Source of the DNA: Cannabis sativa
Taxonomy: Eukaryota > Streptophyta > Magnoliopsida > Rosales > Cannabaceae
Direction of reading: 5' to 3'
Assembly: GCF_029168945.1 (NCBI RefSeq)
Contig: NC_083607.1
Span: 43,447,257 to 43,511,256, forward strand
Length of the DNA: 64,000 bases
The notes under the pieces are model-generated. The model worked only from the letters and a program-made list of their open reading frames with translations. It was not told the DNA's origin and did no database searches. Shown here one piece after another: positions 1 to 11,290 of this stretch. Positions within the stretch are counted from its first letter, which is position 1; each line of letters starts with the position of its first letter. The position numbers and the translations under genes are program-made.

Positions 1-1537
1 GAAGGCAAATATGGTCAAAATCATTAGGATCATAATAACAAGGCAAGCATTCGGAGCTACCCAATAAATTGGGCCAAAACTGGTGGACTGAGCTTAATAC
101 ATCTTCTACTGGAAAGGAACTTTAAAGATGTAAAAGAAATACTCTAGTATACACTGTCGTTGAAGATGATCATACACACACTAAATGAAAGGCATTAAGC
201 TAAAAATGTACAAGATTACTTCACAAGGTTAGGAGTTTAATGAGAGTAAGATGACATATACAAGATTATTATACATATTTCAGAAATATGATCCAGAGAT
301 GATTGTACAAGATTATAAAGGAAGCACAATTCTTCTTCAAGCTTGGTAGCAAGTGAAGTAGAAGCTTTGATTGGATTAAATAGTAAAATTTGCTTCAAAT
401 GGTCAACGGGTAGCTTATCCTTCATAATGTAAGACAAATCCATTGTAAGGACATTAAAAAAAAGTTGTCTAATATTACCTTGAACACCCGTTGCCAAAAC
501 TGAAATGCACATAAATTTTCCATTAGTATTATCTCCTTCTTGCCAGTTAGGCCAGTGTTATCACTATCTTCCGCGAAATAGCAGTCCATATACTCTGTAC
601 TCTGCATTGCACAACTGTCTCTATCAATATATACATATATTATTATAACAATCAGGGTTCCCAAACACTACGAATTTCATTTGTTTGTTGAGAAATTACC
701 AAAAGTTCACACCAAAAGGACGCAGAATGGGTAGGGGTTGTGTATCCATCAATTACACCCAAAACAATGCCTTCCTTCAGCATCCCAATGTGTCCAAAAG
801 TATTAAAACAGAAGCATCAAAGGATAGAGAAAAGCTTGCAAGCATTCGTCCATAAAATGTAGGTTCATACCGACCCCTTGGAGATGTTTTCTCCAATGTA
901 CGCATGTGAACTAACAAATTTAACACATCCTCAACAACCTCTGGGCGTGGAGGATCTGGAGCCCTCTACAGCAAAACTGGAATCAAAGTTTGACAAATAG
1001 AAATTGAAACCCTTTTGTGGAGCAAACACATATTTAGCGAATTAGTGCAGTTTTGTCCATGTCAATGTTCAATTCAAGCACTTCTCATTATGCATAACTT
1101 AGTGAAAAATAAAATGATCCAGATTTAGTGCATATACCCTTTGCGTCATTGATTGCTTTAGAGGTAGCACAGCAAATTTGAAGCACTTGCTGCCTCAAAG
1201 ACAACCTCAGTATAGAGGGAGGCTCATAGTCCTCAAACTGGCTGAAAAATGATCCAGTTACCAACCGATAAACCCACACATCACAAGTTCTTCCAGTTCT
1301 ACCCCTACGCTGGTCAGCCTACAAAATAATTTCAATTTAAGAAAAAAAAATAGAATTAAATTTATCAAACCAGTATATTTTCTGCAATACCTGAGACTTG
1401 GAAACCCAGGTTAGCTCTGCAAATTCATTTTTCTAGGTATTATCCCAAAATACTTGTAAAGATCGGCATGAATCAATGACAAAGGCCACCTTAGGTATTG
1501 TCACAGATGATTCAGCAATATTTGTGGCCAGTATTAC
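1..1537 (-). pseudogene. DExH8-type DEAH RNA helicase, C-terminal half, decayed pseudogene
   Basis: Translating the minus strand exon by exon gives a DEAH-box helicase with introns kept. Exon 1391-1537 carries motif V (ATNIAESSVTIP) followed by FVIDSCRSLQVFWDN. Exon 1138-1318 carries motif VI (QRRGRTGRT) and YEPPSILRLSLRQQVLQ. Exon 700-965 carries EVVEDVLNLLVHMRTLEKT and RYEPTFYGRMLASFSLSFD. Exon 479-601 carries LCAFQFWQRVFK. An exon starting near 420 and a piece at 1-73 (CYYDPNDFDH) continue off the left edge. These blocks and their order fit plant DExH8-type helicases that also carry CCCH zinc fingers. The family call is from memory of its motifs. It is broken: an in-frame TAG lies at 1433-1435, reading-frame slips occur near 793-802 and 746-759, and helicase motifs I-III are absent upstream. 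The introns show this is not a retro-copy. A functional product is very unlikely. Confidence 0.8.
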
Positions 1538-1743
1538 CTATTATTTTCATAGCAGCCACAATAAAAAGAAAGGGGACTATTTGATAAAACATCAGCATGT
1601 TAAAAGGGAAAAGATTATTACATGCAACTTAAGTTTCAAACTAACTAAACTACACTTCTAAAATGTTATATTCCATATGAGAAGCTTTAGAATAAAATTG
1701 CATACAAATTTTATACTTTTTATACTTCTATCTAATAAAATTG

Positions 1744-1833
1744 CATAGACTTATTGATGATCTGGTGCTGCACATTCATGAGAATGAACCAGACATTGAA
1801 AAGAGCATTTTGGTTTTCCTTCCAACATACTAT
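1744..1833 (+). pseudogene. Inverted fragment of the same DExH8-type helicase
   Basis: Thirty plus-strand codons read HRLIDDLVLHIHENEPDIEK followed by SILVFLPTYY. This matches the helicase segment that normally lies N-terminal to the motif V exon at 1391-1537. It sits on the expected side of that exon but on the opposite strand, so it has been flipped relative to the rest of the pseudogene. No open frame extends usefully on either side. The peptide match is strong over a short length. Confidence 0.65.
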
Positions 1834-2052
1834 ACAAATTCATATTTACAGTAACTTTTTATACTTTTCACCATAGTAACCTTATATTTCCCGCTTCTCA
1901 CAAGCAGGTAAATTTTAGAGCGGTAATAGTGATACAAACCTGTTCAAGATAACAGAACGAACGATAGATGAAGTTGAAAAAGACGATGGATCTAGGTGGA
2001 GAGAAACAGAAGAGTGGAGATACTAACCGATTCTCATGTCAAATATACCAAA

Positions 2053-3257
2053 GAAGATGGCGGCAAAGTCCTCATTTCGGGCCTGAAAAATTATAAGTAA
2101 ACACAAACTCACTTAGCTGAAGTTCCATGCTTTAATTTATCGATATATGATAACAAATACTAAACATGGTAACATCAATAAATTTCTCTTTTATCTAAAA
2201 CAATAGGATCCATAGTGTTTCCAAGAACTTTCTATAGTGTGAAAGTAATCGAGAAAATCTCAAGGCAAATTCGCCAGATCCTTAAGAGGATTTTAGAGTG
2301 GAAGACTAATTATTGTTGTTTTGCTATAGTCGTTAATGTGTAAGGCAAATTTAATACTAATTTATTTGTTATATAGCAGTATAATAACATTCCTCATAGT
2401 AGATTGTTGTATGTCATAAAGAAAATTCGAAAGGGTTTAAATTTGTAACTTTGGTTCAGATTTGACAATATAAAATGATGTTCTAATACACCATGAAAAT
2501 AAAATAATAAAAAGTGAAGAAAAAATTATAGTTTTATGGAAAAAAGACCTGGATTTGCATCAATAATTGTTCTTGTGCATCGATATTGTGGGCAATATCT
2601 TCACATATATGATCGTACTTTGCTATCTCTTTCCTGAAAAGGTCCTCAAAGGAGCCAGTTGATGTCATCAACTTTGGTAATATATCATCCTGAAGTCATA
2701 TGAGGAACAATAAGCACATAACAGCATACCATAATTCAAACAGCTAAGTCAACAGGAACAATTATTTACTGTAACATTAACAATTCTTATCCAATGACTG
2801 AGAAATGCATCCCATAATAAAGCAAATAGTCAAAAGATTTAGCCTTGTATGAAAAACCAAATTTGAAATAAAACCCTAAACTGGTATAGCAGAAATTCGG
2901 GCACACCTTCCTCTTCATATCTTTGAGCATGTCTTCTAGAACAGCCCGTTCAGCACCAAGTGTTTCTAACTGCCTCTGCATTATTCAATGGAGAGAAAGT
3001 TATAAACGTCCAAGATTAGAATATATACTAACTTCAGTACTACAAAATAAGGGGTCTAAAGGATATAATTTTCAGAATGTAGATGCCAAAATTGTTCAGG
3101 AAAAGTACATGGCATTCCCGAAATTCAGGAGTCAATGTGACAATTACAAAGTTTTAGTTCATATTAATATTACCAAGCTCTGCTTTAGTGCCCCCAGTAT
3201 AGCATCTTCATCAATATGTTCAGCAATTTATGCACCATTCGACACAAACTCGAATAC
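2053..3257 (-). pseudogene. ALIX/BRO1-domain protein gene fragment (four exons), pseudogene
   Basis: Four minus-strand exons join in phase 0, with GT-AG junctions at the three introns between them. Exon 3174-3257 reads FVSNGA, stop, IAEHIDEDAILGALKQSL. Exon 2907-2975 reads RQLETLGAERAVLEDML and ends in MKRK. Exon 2549-2689 starts DDILPKLMTSTGSFEDLF and continues KYDHICEDIAHNI to LLMQIQ. Exon 2053-2082 reads ARNEDFAAIF and then loses similarity. This is the coiled-coil V-domain part of plant ALIX, an ESCRT-associated adaptor for sorting into multivesicular bodies. The N-terminal Bro1 domain and the proline-rich tail are missing. An in-frame TAA lies at 3228-3230. The exon-intron structure is well kept, so the fragment was copied or left behind as genomic DNA. 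Confidence 0.8.
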
Positions 3258-3333
3258 CTGAACAAAAAACATTGATATAGAAAAATCATATAGACCAAAA
3301 AGCATAATGGAAGAAACAAAAGAAAATTAATTA

Positions 3334-3450
3334 CTTCTTATAATCGTCACGACCAGTAACATGATAGCGCTGCATAACATGAGACTATCTGTGGCCTCCT
3401 TCGCTCTTCCATTCCAAAAAATTGACTTTCTTCAGTAGCTTTTTCTCATG
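3334..3450 (-). pseudogene. IMP3 (U3 snoRNP protein) first-exon fragment, pseudogene
   Basis: The minus strand reads HEKKLLKKVNFLEWKSEGGH, then R and a stop, then VMQRYHVTGRDDYKK. This is the well-conserved N-terminus of IMP3, an S4-domain protein of the small-subunit processome that pairs U3 snoRNA with pre-rRNA. The usual start (MRKLKF) is degraded upstream of 3450. A TAG lies at 3385-3387. Similarity ends at 3334, where a possible GT donor follows. The rest of the gene, including the S4 RNA-binding domain, is absent. Confidence 0.75.
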
Positions 3451-3611
3451 GTTTTACTTATAGTTGTTCTTTGTCGTTGAAAGGACCTTCAACCACTTAA
3501 AAAACTACCAATTGTAAATTTGAAACCTTATCAAAGAATCGATGTATTGGATGATGGGGCTAAGAGCTTAAACGATTTGGAAAATGGGTCCAGTCCGGTA
3601 AGAGATTTCCA

Positions 3612-3857
3612 GTGAAGAAATTGAGTGAAAACTGTGAGAATAGTTCAAATTGGAACAAGGGTACTTTAGAAGGAGCTAAGGTTGATGGGAGAGTTGGAAA
3701 GCAAAGCAATGGTGGATTGAGGAATAAGAAAGTGAATAGGAGAAGAACCCAAATCGTTCTTGATGCCCTCAATCGTCGACTCCAACCCAGCCAAAAAAAT
3801 CAAAAAAAGTCGTTCAAATTGGGATTGGAAGAGTCGATTGGTTTTTTAAATGAGTGA
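3612..3857 (+). pseudogene. Unrecognised basic open frame, possibly a gene remnant
   Basis: An open frame of 81 codons, rich in Lys, Arg, Asn and Ser (for example KVNRRRTQIVLDALNRR), with no domain I recognise. An apparently related frame runs upstream from about 3541 and joins with a one-base slip near 3600-3615, which would fit a decayed exon. It starts only 160 bp from the IMP3 fragment on the other strand, so it could also be former 5' flank of that gene. Chance coding is possible. Confidence 0.2.
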
Positions 3858-4390
3858 AGTGTCGCACGGTGTAAATGAGGTAGGGTTTTGAGGGTTTAGT
3901 TTTATTTATATATTTTTGAAAGTTAACGGGAGGATGAAACTTACTGTTAAATTTAACAGAAATATTCTTTTATTTGTAAAGTATATTCTGTTAAACCAAG
4001 AAATGCCGTTAGATAGGCACTTTTAATATATAAAGATATATATATATATATATGGATGTATAATGTATAGATTAGAGTGGTCGATCTCCTCCAATATATT
4101 AGTGGGAATTCATCAAGTATTTTGTGTTTTTTTTATATGAAAATGGATGATGAGATGGGAAGTTCTAACAATACAAATTCTGTTATATTATGTGATTTTT
4201 CAATTATTTGTTCTAATTAATTTCGTATTCTCCCTTCTAACTTTTCCAAAGGAAGATACTTTACCATTTTTTTTTTTTTTTTTTTGTAAATTTAGCTATT
4301 TAGGTATCGAAATTCACAAAAATATGTTTTCTTTTTTTGTAAGACAAAAAATATGACAATTTATTGCATTTTTTTTGTAAGGTTTATTAT
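3858..4390. other. AT-rich intergenic stretch, no gene seen
   Basis: Contains a TA microsatellite and a long T run near 4267-4285. No reading frame or RNA gene could be supported. Confidence 0.5.
4034..4054. repeat. (TA)n microsatellite
   Basis: About ten alternating TA steps within AT-rich flanks. Probably length-polymorphic. Confidence 0.8.
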
Positions 4391-7050
4391 ATTATATATC
4401 AATACACGGAGATTTAATTTTTGACACAAAATATAGGATTTTGACCAAAATAAACAAATTATAATATTGTATTTCTATGCCATTATAGTATCACGTTTGT
4501 AATGACTACATACTTAAAATATTAATTAGAGAGTCAATTAGTACAAATTATTTGCATTTTGTGATTATATATATTGTAGGTCCTATTTTCAAGAAATAGG
4601 AATTAGGTTATAATTTCTCAATTTAAGAGATTTTATTAAACTCTAAGTATATTATATATGCCATATGTGAAATTTATCTTTTTATAATTTTTGCTCGGTA
4701 ATGATGGAAAATGCAACGGTTTGGCCATTAGAGTCACACGGGGCTGGTTTAGAACCTTTTATCAAGTGGGGCATTCACAAGTGCTATTTAGAATATCGGG
4801 ATTATGCAGGATTATAGTATTGGACCATTTTACCCCCAAGCCTTATAGTTGCTTAAGGGTAAAGTAAGAGACAAAAACGGTATTTTGCCAAAAACGATTT
4901 TATTGGAGTTTAGTGGATATTTGTAGAGTAATCTATTTTATTCTAAATTCTTTAGTGGAATAATGCTAATTAGCTTTATCCTTATTTCATTAAGTTTAAA
5001 GATAGACTTAGAAACAAAACACATACACCCATAACTCTCTCTTTGTTGGGAATATTTTACCAAGATCTAGATTTACTAACAAGTACGTTGAATTAACATC
5101 CTAAATATGAATTCTCTAAAACAATGAAATAAATACATTGATTGCAGAGGAATAATATGACTCCTTCCGTTCAAGATCTCTAGTCCTTGATTCCTTTCTA
5201 TAGCAGAGCATTATAAAGATCTGAATGTGGATCTCTTTCTCTCCTTCGGGTTTGGTTACCACCGTCTTACTCACTATGATTGAGTACTTGACTTGCCATG
5301 TGTGGGCATGAGACTCATTCACTATAGGCCAAAATAGGAAGATCAATGAAGGAGGTGAGAAATCTCTATAAATGAAACTCTCTCATCAACTAGTTGTCTC
5401 ACATAGAAAACTAGGTTTGATTTGGTTGAAGGCATCAAGTGGATGAATGAGAGTATCATGTTCCTTTTATAGTGTTTCAACTAGGGCTTAGGGTTGAATT
5501 ATATGGATTAAAAAATAATAGAATATTGAGAAAAAAATACTTCTTGGCCGTACCCATAAAGTGGACAATTTTCGAGTTACAATTTTGCCACTTTATTTCA
5601 ACCACTTAATCTTCTTTCAAGAATACCATATTTTTCCAATTCAATCTTATAAATGCCAAAAATATTTATTTAATAGTTATAATTAATTACTAAATAAAAT
5701 TGTCATTTATGTAATTTATTAATTAGACCAAACAAAGTCTCTTAATTAACAAATTGACCCAAAAACCTCTTTTCTTCACAATTAAGCCCTTGCTTAGTGA
5801 AAATTCTTAAATAAGACATAGTCTAATTTTAGAATTATAATTGATTAATTAAAATCAATTAACTGAGTCTGCAAGCAGTATTATCTCAACTAGTGAGGGG
5901 ACCATGGCCCTATATAACCGATCTTTCAATAAGTAGATCTAGAATTCACCAAGTAAATTCTCAACTTATTAATTCTGCCTTGTTCAACTATAGATTTGGA
6001 ATTGAATACACTCTCAGTTATATATAATGCTTTATATGTACCACGATATAGATACGTTATGATTATTCATTGTTACAATCCTAATAGTCAAGGATCCTCT
6101 ATAGATGATCTACACTGAATAGAAATAAATTTACCGTTCTACCCTTCAATGTATTTATCCTTAAAAACACTTACCAACCTATAAATGATACTACAGTAAA
6201 CTAATATAATTACTGAAATGAGGCCTCAATCATTTATCTCTATTCAGCCAAGCTCGAAGGAGATCATCGTTTCAGTTCTATGTCCAGAAAGAAGCTATAG
6301 ATTCTATACCTATGATTAGCGCTCCCACTCAATTGTATTATCATGTTCCCGAAATGTACATATCACCCAGACCAAAAGGTAGGCTTAACTAACAAATCAA
6401 AGAACACAAATAACACTCTTGAGATTAAACCTAACCATGTCAGGGTTGAGATCCATAGACCTAATATCAACCATTGATATTGACTTAGAAAGATATAACA
6501 GTAAGTTTATGATATCTTATCAAAGATCAATATCTGTCCCTTCCAATGTATACTCCATACATCCGATACTGGTAAACTTGCCAATGCCCTGAAAAGGACA
6601 TCACTTATCCAAGGTGTAAGTATACCTATCACAGATTATCATGTCAGTCTAAATCCCGTGAACTGACAAATCATGGGAATTAAACTTTTGAACATACAAT
6701 CATGATTATATTCTACTGTGCTGATGTCACTATAATCATGAACAAATAAATATGTTCTGGACTTAATAGAATTTACACATTAAATATAATTATGAAATAA
6801 ATCCTGTGAACTATGCAACATAAAATGCAGTTTTTGATCTTTATTAATTAGTAAATATGATTACATTGAAATGGGTTTTATTTAGGGCACAAAACCCAAC
6901 AAACTCACACTTGCACTAATGTAAAACAAAAAGTGTATTTCAAATAATCTCTACACCTTGATATCTAGATCAAGTGTAGTATGTAGTATTCTCTCCGTAA
7001 TAGAATCTGACAGATTGTAACCAATACAACATTACCTCCACCATTACATT
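4391..7050. repeat. Tandem duplication, copy 1 (about 2.66 kb)
   Basis: The whole stretch recurs at 7048-9712 with an offset of 2657 bp at its left end. Each copy holds about 640 bp of non-LTR flank, a complete LTR and about 150 bp of copia internal sequence. This copy has about 28 extra bases near 4614-4640 and lacks a 24-bp segment that copy 2 has near 7776-7799. Otherwise differences are scattered single bases. Confidence 0.9.
5044..6901 (-). mobile_element. Ty1/copia LTR, extra copy created by segmental duplication
   Basis: Bounded by the short inverted ends TGTTGGG and CCCAACA. Read on the minus strand, the LTR starts at 6901 with TGTTGGGTTTTGTGCCC, just after a purine-rich GTGCAAGTGTGAG-like tract expected next to a 3' LTR. 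Length is 1858 bp. It carries only about 150 bp of internal sequence (6902-7050) before the duplication junction. Its left flank at 4391-5043 is also present left of the other LTR, so it did not arrive by separate integration. Confidence 0.7.
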
Positions 7051-9712
7051 ATATATTAATACACGGAGATTTAATTTTTGACACAAAATATAGGATATTG
7101 ACCAAAATAAACAAATTATAATATTGTATTTCTATGCCATTATAGTATCACGTTTGTAATGACTACATACTTAAAATATTAATTAGAGAGTCAATTAGTA
7201 CAAAGTATTTGCATTTTGTGATTATATATATTGTAGGTCATATTTTCAAGAAATATGAATTTCGGAGATTTTATTAAACTCTAAGTATATTATATATGCC
7301 ATATGTGAAATTTATCTTTTTATAATTTTTGCTCGGTAATGATGGAAAATGCAACGATTTGGCCATTAGAGTCACACGTGGCTGGTTTAGAACCTTTTAT
7401 CAAGTGGGGCATTCACAAGTGCTATTTAGAATATCAGGATTATGCAGGGCTATGGTATTGGACCATTTTACCCCCAAGCCTTATAGTTGCTTAAGGGTGA
7501 AGTAAGAGACAAAAATGGTATTTTGCCAAAAGGGATTTTATTGGATTTTAGTGGATATTTGTAGAGTAATCTATTTTATTCTAAATTCTTTAGTGGAATA
7601 ATGCTAATTAGCTTTATCCTTATTTCATTAAGTTTAAAGATAGACTTAGAAACAAAACACATACACCCATAACTCTCTCTTTGTTGGGAATATTTTACTA
7701 AGATCTAGATTTACTAACAAGTACGTTGAATTAACATCCTAAATATGAATTCTCTAAAACAATGAAATAAATACATAAGGGTTTAAGAAAACCTTACATT
7801 GATTGCAGAGGAATAATATGACTCCTTCCGTTCAAGATCTCTAGTCCTTGATTCCTTTCTATAGCAGAGCATTATAAAGATCTGAACGTGGATCTCTTTC
7901 TCTCCTTCGGGTTTGGTTACCACCGTCTTACTCACTATGATTGAGTACTTGACTTGCCATGTGTGGGCATGGGACTCATTCACTATAGGCCAAAATAGGA
8001 AGATCAATGAAGGAGGTGAGAAATCTCTATAGATGAAACTCTCTCATCAACTAGTTGTCTCACATAGAAAACTAGGTTTGATTTGGTTGAAGGCATCAAG
8101 TGGATGAGTGAGAGTATCATGTTCCTTTTATAGTGTTTCAACTAGGGCTTGGGGTTGAATTATATGGATTAAAAAATAATAAAATATTGAGAAAAAAATA
8201 CTTCTTGGCCGTACCCATAAAGTGGACAATTTTCGAGTTACAATTTTGCCACTTTATTTCAACCACTTATTCTTCTTTTCAAGAATACCATATTTTTCCA
8301 ATTCAATCTTATAAATGCCAAAAATATTTATTTAATAGTTATAATTAATTACTAAATAAAATTGTCATTTATGTAATTTATTAATTAGACCATACAAAGT
8401 CTCTTAATTAACAAGTTGACCCCAAAACCTCTTTTCTTCACAATTAAGCCCTTGCTTAGTGAAAATTCTTAAATAAGACATAGTCTAATTTTAGAATTAT
8501 AATTGATTAATTAAAATCAATTAACTGAGTCTGCAAGCAGTATTATCTCAACTAGTGAGGGGACCATGGCCCTATATAACCGAGCTTTCAATAAGTAGAT
8601 CTAGAATTCACCAAGTAAATTCTCAACTTATTAATTCTGCCTTGTTCAACTATAGATTTGGAATTGAATACACTCTCAGTTATATATAATGCTTTATATG
8701 TACCACGATATAGATATGTTATGATTATCCATTGTTACAATCCTAATAGTCAAGGATCCTCTATAGATTATCTACACTGAATAGGGATAAATTTACCGTT
8801 CTACCCTTCAATGTATTTTATCCTTAAAAACACTTACCAACCTATAAATGATACTACAGTAAACTAATATAATTACTGAAATGAGACCTCAATCATTTAT
8901 CTCTATTCAGCCAAGCTCGAAGGAGATCATCGTTTCACTTCTATGTCCAGATAGAAGCTATAGATTCTATACCTATGATTAGCGATCACACTCAATTGTA
9001 TTATCATGTTCCCGAAATGTACATATCACCCAGACCAAAAGGTAGGCTTAACTAACAAATCAAAGAACACAAATAACACTCTTGAGATTAAACCTAACCA
9101 TGTCAGGGTTGAGATCCATAGACCTAATATCAACTATTGATATTGACTTAGAAAGATATAACGGTAAGTTATGATATCTTATCAAAGATCAATATCTGTC
9201 CCTTCCAATGTATACTCCATACATCCGATACTGGTAAACTTGCCAATGCCCTGAAAAGGACATCACTTATCCAAGGTGTAAGTATACCTATCACAGATTA
9301 TCATGTCAGTCTAAATCCAGTGAACTGACAAATCATGGGAATTAAACTTTTGAACATATAATCATGATTATATTCTACTGTGCTGATGTCGCTATAATCA
9401 TGAACAAATAAATATGTTCTGGACTTAATAGAATTTACACATTAAATATAATTATGAAATAAATCCTGTGAACTATGCAACATAAAATGCAGTTTTTGAT
9501 CTTTATTAATTAGTAAATCTGATTACATTGAATTGGATTTTATTTAGGGCACAAAACCCAACAAACTCACACTTGCACTAATGTAAAACAAAAAGTGCAT
9601 TTCAAATAATCTCTACACCTTGATATCTAGATCAAGTGTAGTATGTAGTATTCTCTCCGTAATAGAATCTGACAGATTGTAACCAATACAACATTTCCTC
9701 CACCATTACATT
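7048..9712. repeat. Tandem duplication, copy 2
   Basis: Direct repeat of 4391-7050. The inter-copy junction at 7048-7050 shows a 3-bp shared ATT. On the right, similarity ends at about 9712, but the sequence continues without a break into copia pol, so this copy is in the original context and copy 1 is the derived one. Confidence 0.9.
7682..9563 (-). mobile_element. Ty1/copia 3' LTR attached to decayed pol
   Basis: Length 1882 bp with the same TGTTGGG/CCCAACA ends as 5044-6901. On the minus strand it follows directly after the RNase H end of the pol remnant, so it is the 3' LTR of a minus-strand copia element. A target duplicate could not be tested because no matching 5' LTR is visible. Confidence 0.75.
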
Positions 9713-10019
9713 TCCTTAATCACAAAATCCTTGATATTGTGAAATTCCTCTCTATATGTCTACTCCTCTAGGGTTACTGGATTCTTTACTTTTTGGCAAC
9801 TAATTTTGTGTTAGTCAAGAAGTAACACTAGTAGTTAATAAGTGTTGGTACAATGCCAAAAATGTATAGAACTTTCCTTAGACTGAATAAGTATCTTTCC
9901 TCCAACTTTAACATTCAGTTTCTCTGGTAGACTTAGAGACTTCAGATAGGTTTTTACACTTCTCCAAAATCACTACTCCACCCCAGAGTAATCACCATCT
10001 TATCAGCAGTTCCTCTTTT

Positions 10020-10148
10020 TGGTCTTAAGATTTACTTGATTGTCTTCCAATATTCTTTTCCCGGATTAATCTGATACCAACTCATTACTCCCACTCAACA
10101 GCAGGTGGCTGGTCTAATGCATTGCAAAGCATATTTGAGACCTCTCAC
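10020..10148 (-). pseudogene. Copia reverse transcriptase / RNase H boundary remnant
   Basis: The minus strand reads VRGLKYALQCIRPATCC, a stop, then VGVMSWYQINPGKEYWKTIK, a stop, and ILR. This lines up with the copia block VGSLMYAM.CTRPDI...VGVVSRY..NPG..HW..VK.ILRYL. Two in-frame stops show it is dead. Confidence 0.75.
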
Positions 10149-11131
10149 TGTTGATTCTAAGGAAATTTTTTCTTGGCCTTTATCTTTTCTGGAATAGTTA
10201 AAACTTTTCCTTAGATAAATAAAATCTATATCTAGAAGTCGAGAAGCTTCTATAGATTGCCATAAAAAAAATGCTCCAGCATCTTACTAAAGTAAGTTAC
10301 TTGCACTAGAGTATGTAAATCACCAGGCATACCATAAGCCACAGGTTTAAATAAATTCAAACCTTTAATGATAGGAATATGAAGCTTTGTTATGTCCATT
10401 GTATAGACTTATTTTTAAAAATTTCCTTTCTTGTCATTGTAATAGAAAACCTTTGGTAACTTCATATGAATGATTTTAAATATAGTTCTCTTGGCTTTAC
10501 TTCTTAGTTGCTTATTCTGACCATCCATTACTTATTTAAAACTAACAATGGATTTCATCACAAGTGTCTTCCAAATCATAACAGGGTGAGTTCCTTGAAA
10601 CCCTCCCACTACGACAAGGTACCGTGACTTTCTGTCTAAGAACATAAGTGGAATTATCCTCTTTGGTTGTGTCAAGACAATAGAGGCAGTGGGACCATCT
10701 TATACAAAATAAGATGATTGAACACTTTTGGAATCAAGAAAAAAAAATATCTTCTCTATTTTGCTACTTTGTTTTTAGACTTACTCATTTTCTTAGAAAA
10801 GTAGTTTTTGTTGAAACAAACACTTTCTTATCTAATAACTATGGGATGGTCCACCCCTAATCATTTAGAATAGCTATCAAACATGCAAACCTTGGTTAAC
10901 AGTTCTAGCTTCTCTTAAGGTCACGATCAGGACATCCATGATTCTAGTAATGGTTTACACTTTGTACACAGCCATTCTATCATTCTAAAATTTTCCTATC
11001 ACTAGGGTATTTCCCTAGAAGGACTTAGGCAACAGCTAGTAACTAATCTTAGACCTTATATTATCATCAATATGCAAATTGAATTTCTGGGAAGGTAAGC
11101 TTGGATACAATTCAGAATTCAACTTAATGAT

Positions 11132-11260
11132 CTTTGAACTGCATATCCACCGAATATTTCTCCAGCCCTATCAGTTTGCAAGACCTTTAACCACTTACGT
11201 TAATGATTTTCCACCATTGCTAGAAATTCATGAAATTTCTTAAACATTTCAAATTTCTTA
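11132..11260 (-). pseudogene. Copia integrase remnant
   Basis: The minus strand reads KKFEMFKKFHEFLAMVENH, a stop, then KWLKVLQTDRAGEIFGGY. This corresponds to the copia integrase core around the (L)RSDRGGEY motif. The catalytic-region signature is altered to QTDRAGEI and the frame is interrupted. Confidence 0.65.
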
Positions 11261-11290
11261 GCGTAAGGTAAAATCTAGAGTGATCGTCTT

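Larger units (their letters stand above)
9564..11290 (-). mobile_element. Decayed Ty1/copia internal region (integrase to RNase H)
   Basis: No long frame survives, but minus-strand peptide islands appear in copia order: integrase near 11132-11260, the reverse transcriptase/RNase H boundary near 10020-10148, then weak RNase H tail similarity down to about 9700, then the LTR. Stops and frame slips are frequent throughout. The element is incapable of transposition on its own. The decay of pol contrasts with the close similarity of the two LTR copies, which fits a late duplication of an old insertion. Confidence 0.7.

Noticed and set aside
1476..1661. Plus-strand frame of 61 codons
   Set aside because: It overlaps the helicase motif V exon on the other strand and shows no family similarity.
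2787..2981. A free-standing 64-codon gene starting MQRQLE
   Set aside because: Its first 25 codons contain an ALIX exon (2907-2975) and the rest is intron read-through. The apparent ATG overlaps the splice acceptor.
5116..8348. Short frames inside the LTRs (for example 5116-5346, 7783-8007, 8133-8348)
   Set aside because: They lie in LTR sequence, differ between the two copies by small indels and match no protein I recognise.
5044..9563. Complete short LTR element with a 780-bp interior
   Set aside because: The supposed interior equals outer flank plus the internal end of a larger element, both duplicated. No primer-binding site follows either LTR.
10065..10082. tRNA-Met primer-binding site (TGGTATCAGA on the minus strand)
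   Set aside because: It lies inside pol and encodes the WYQ of the conserved VGVMSWYQINPG block. No LTR end is next to it.
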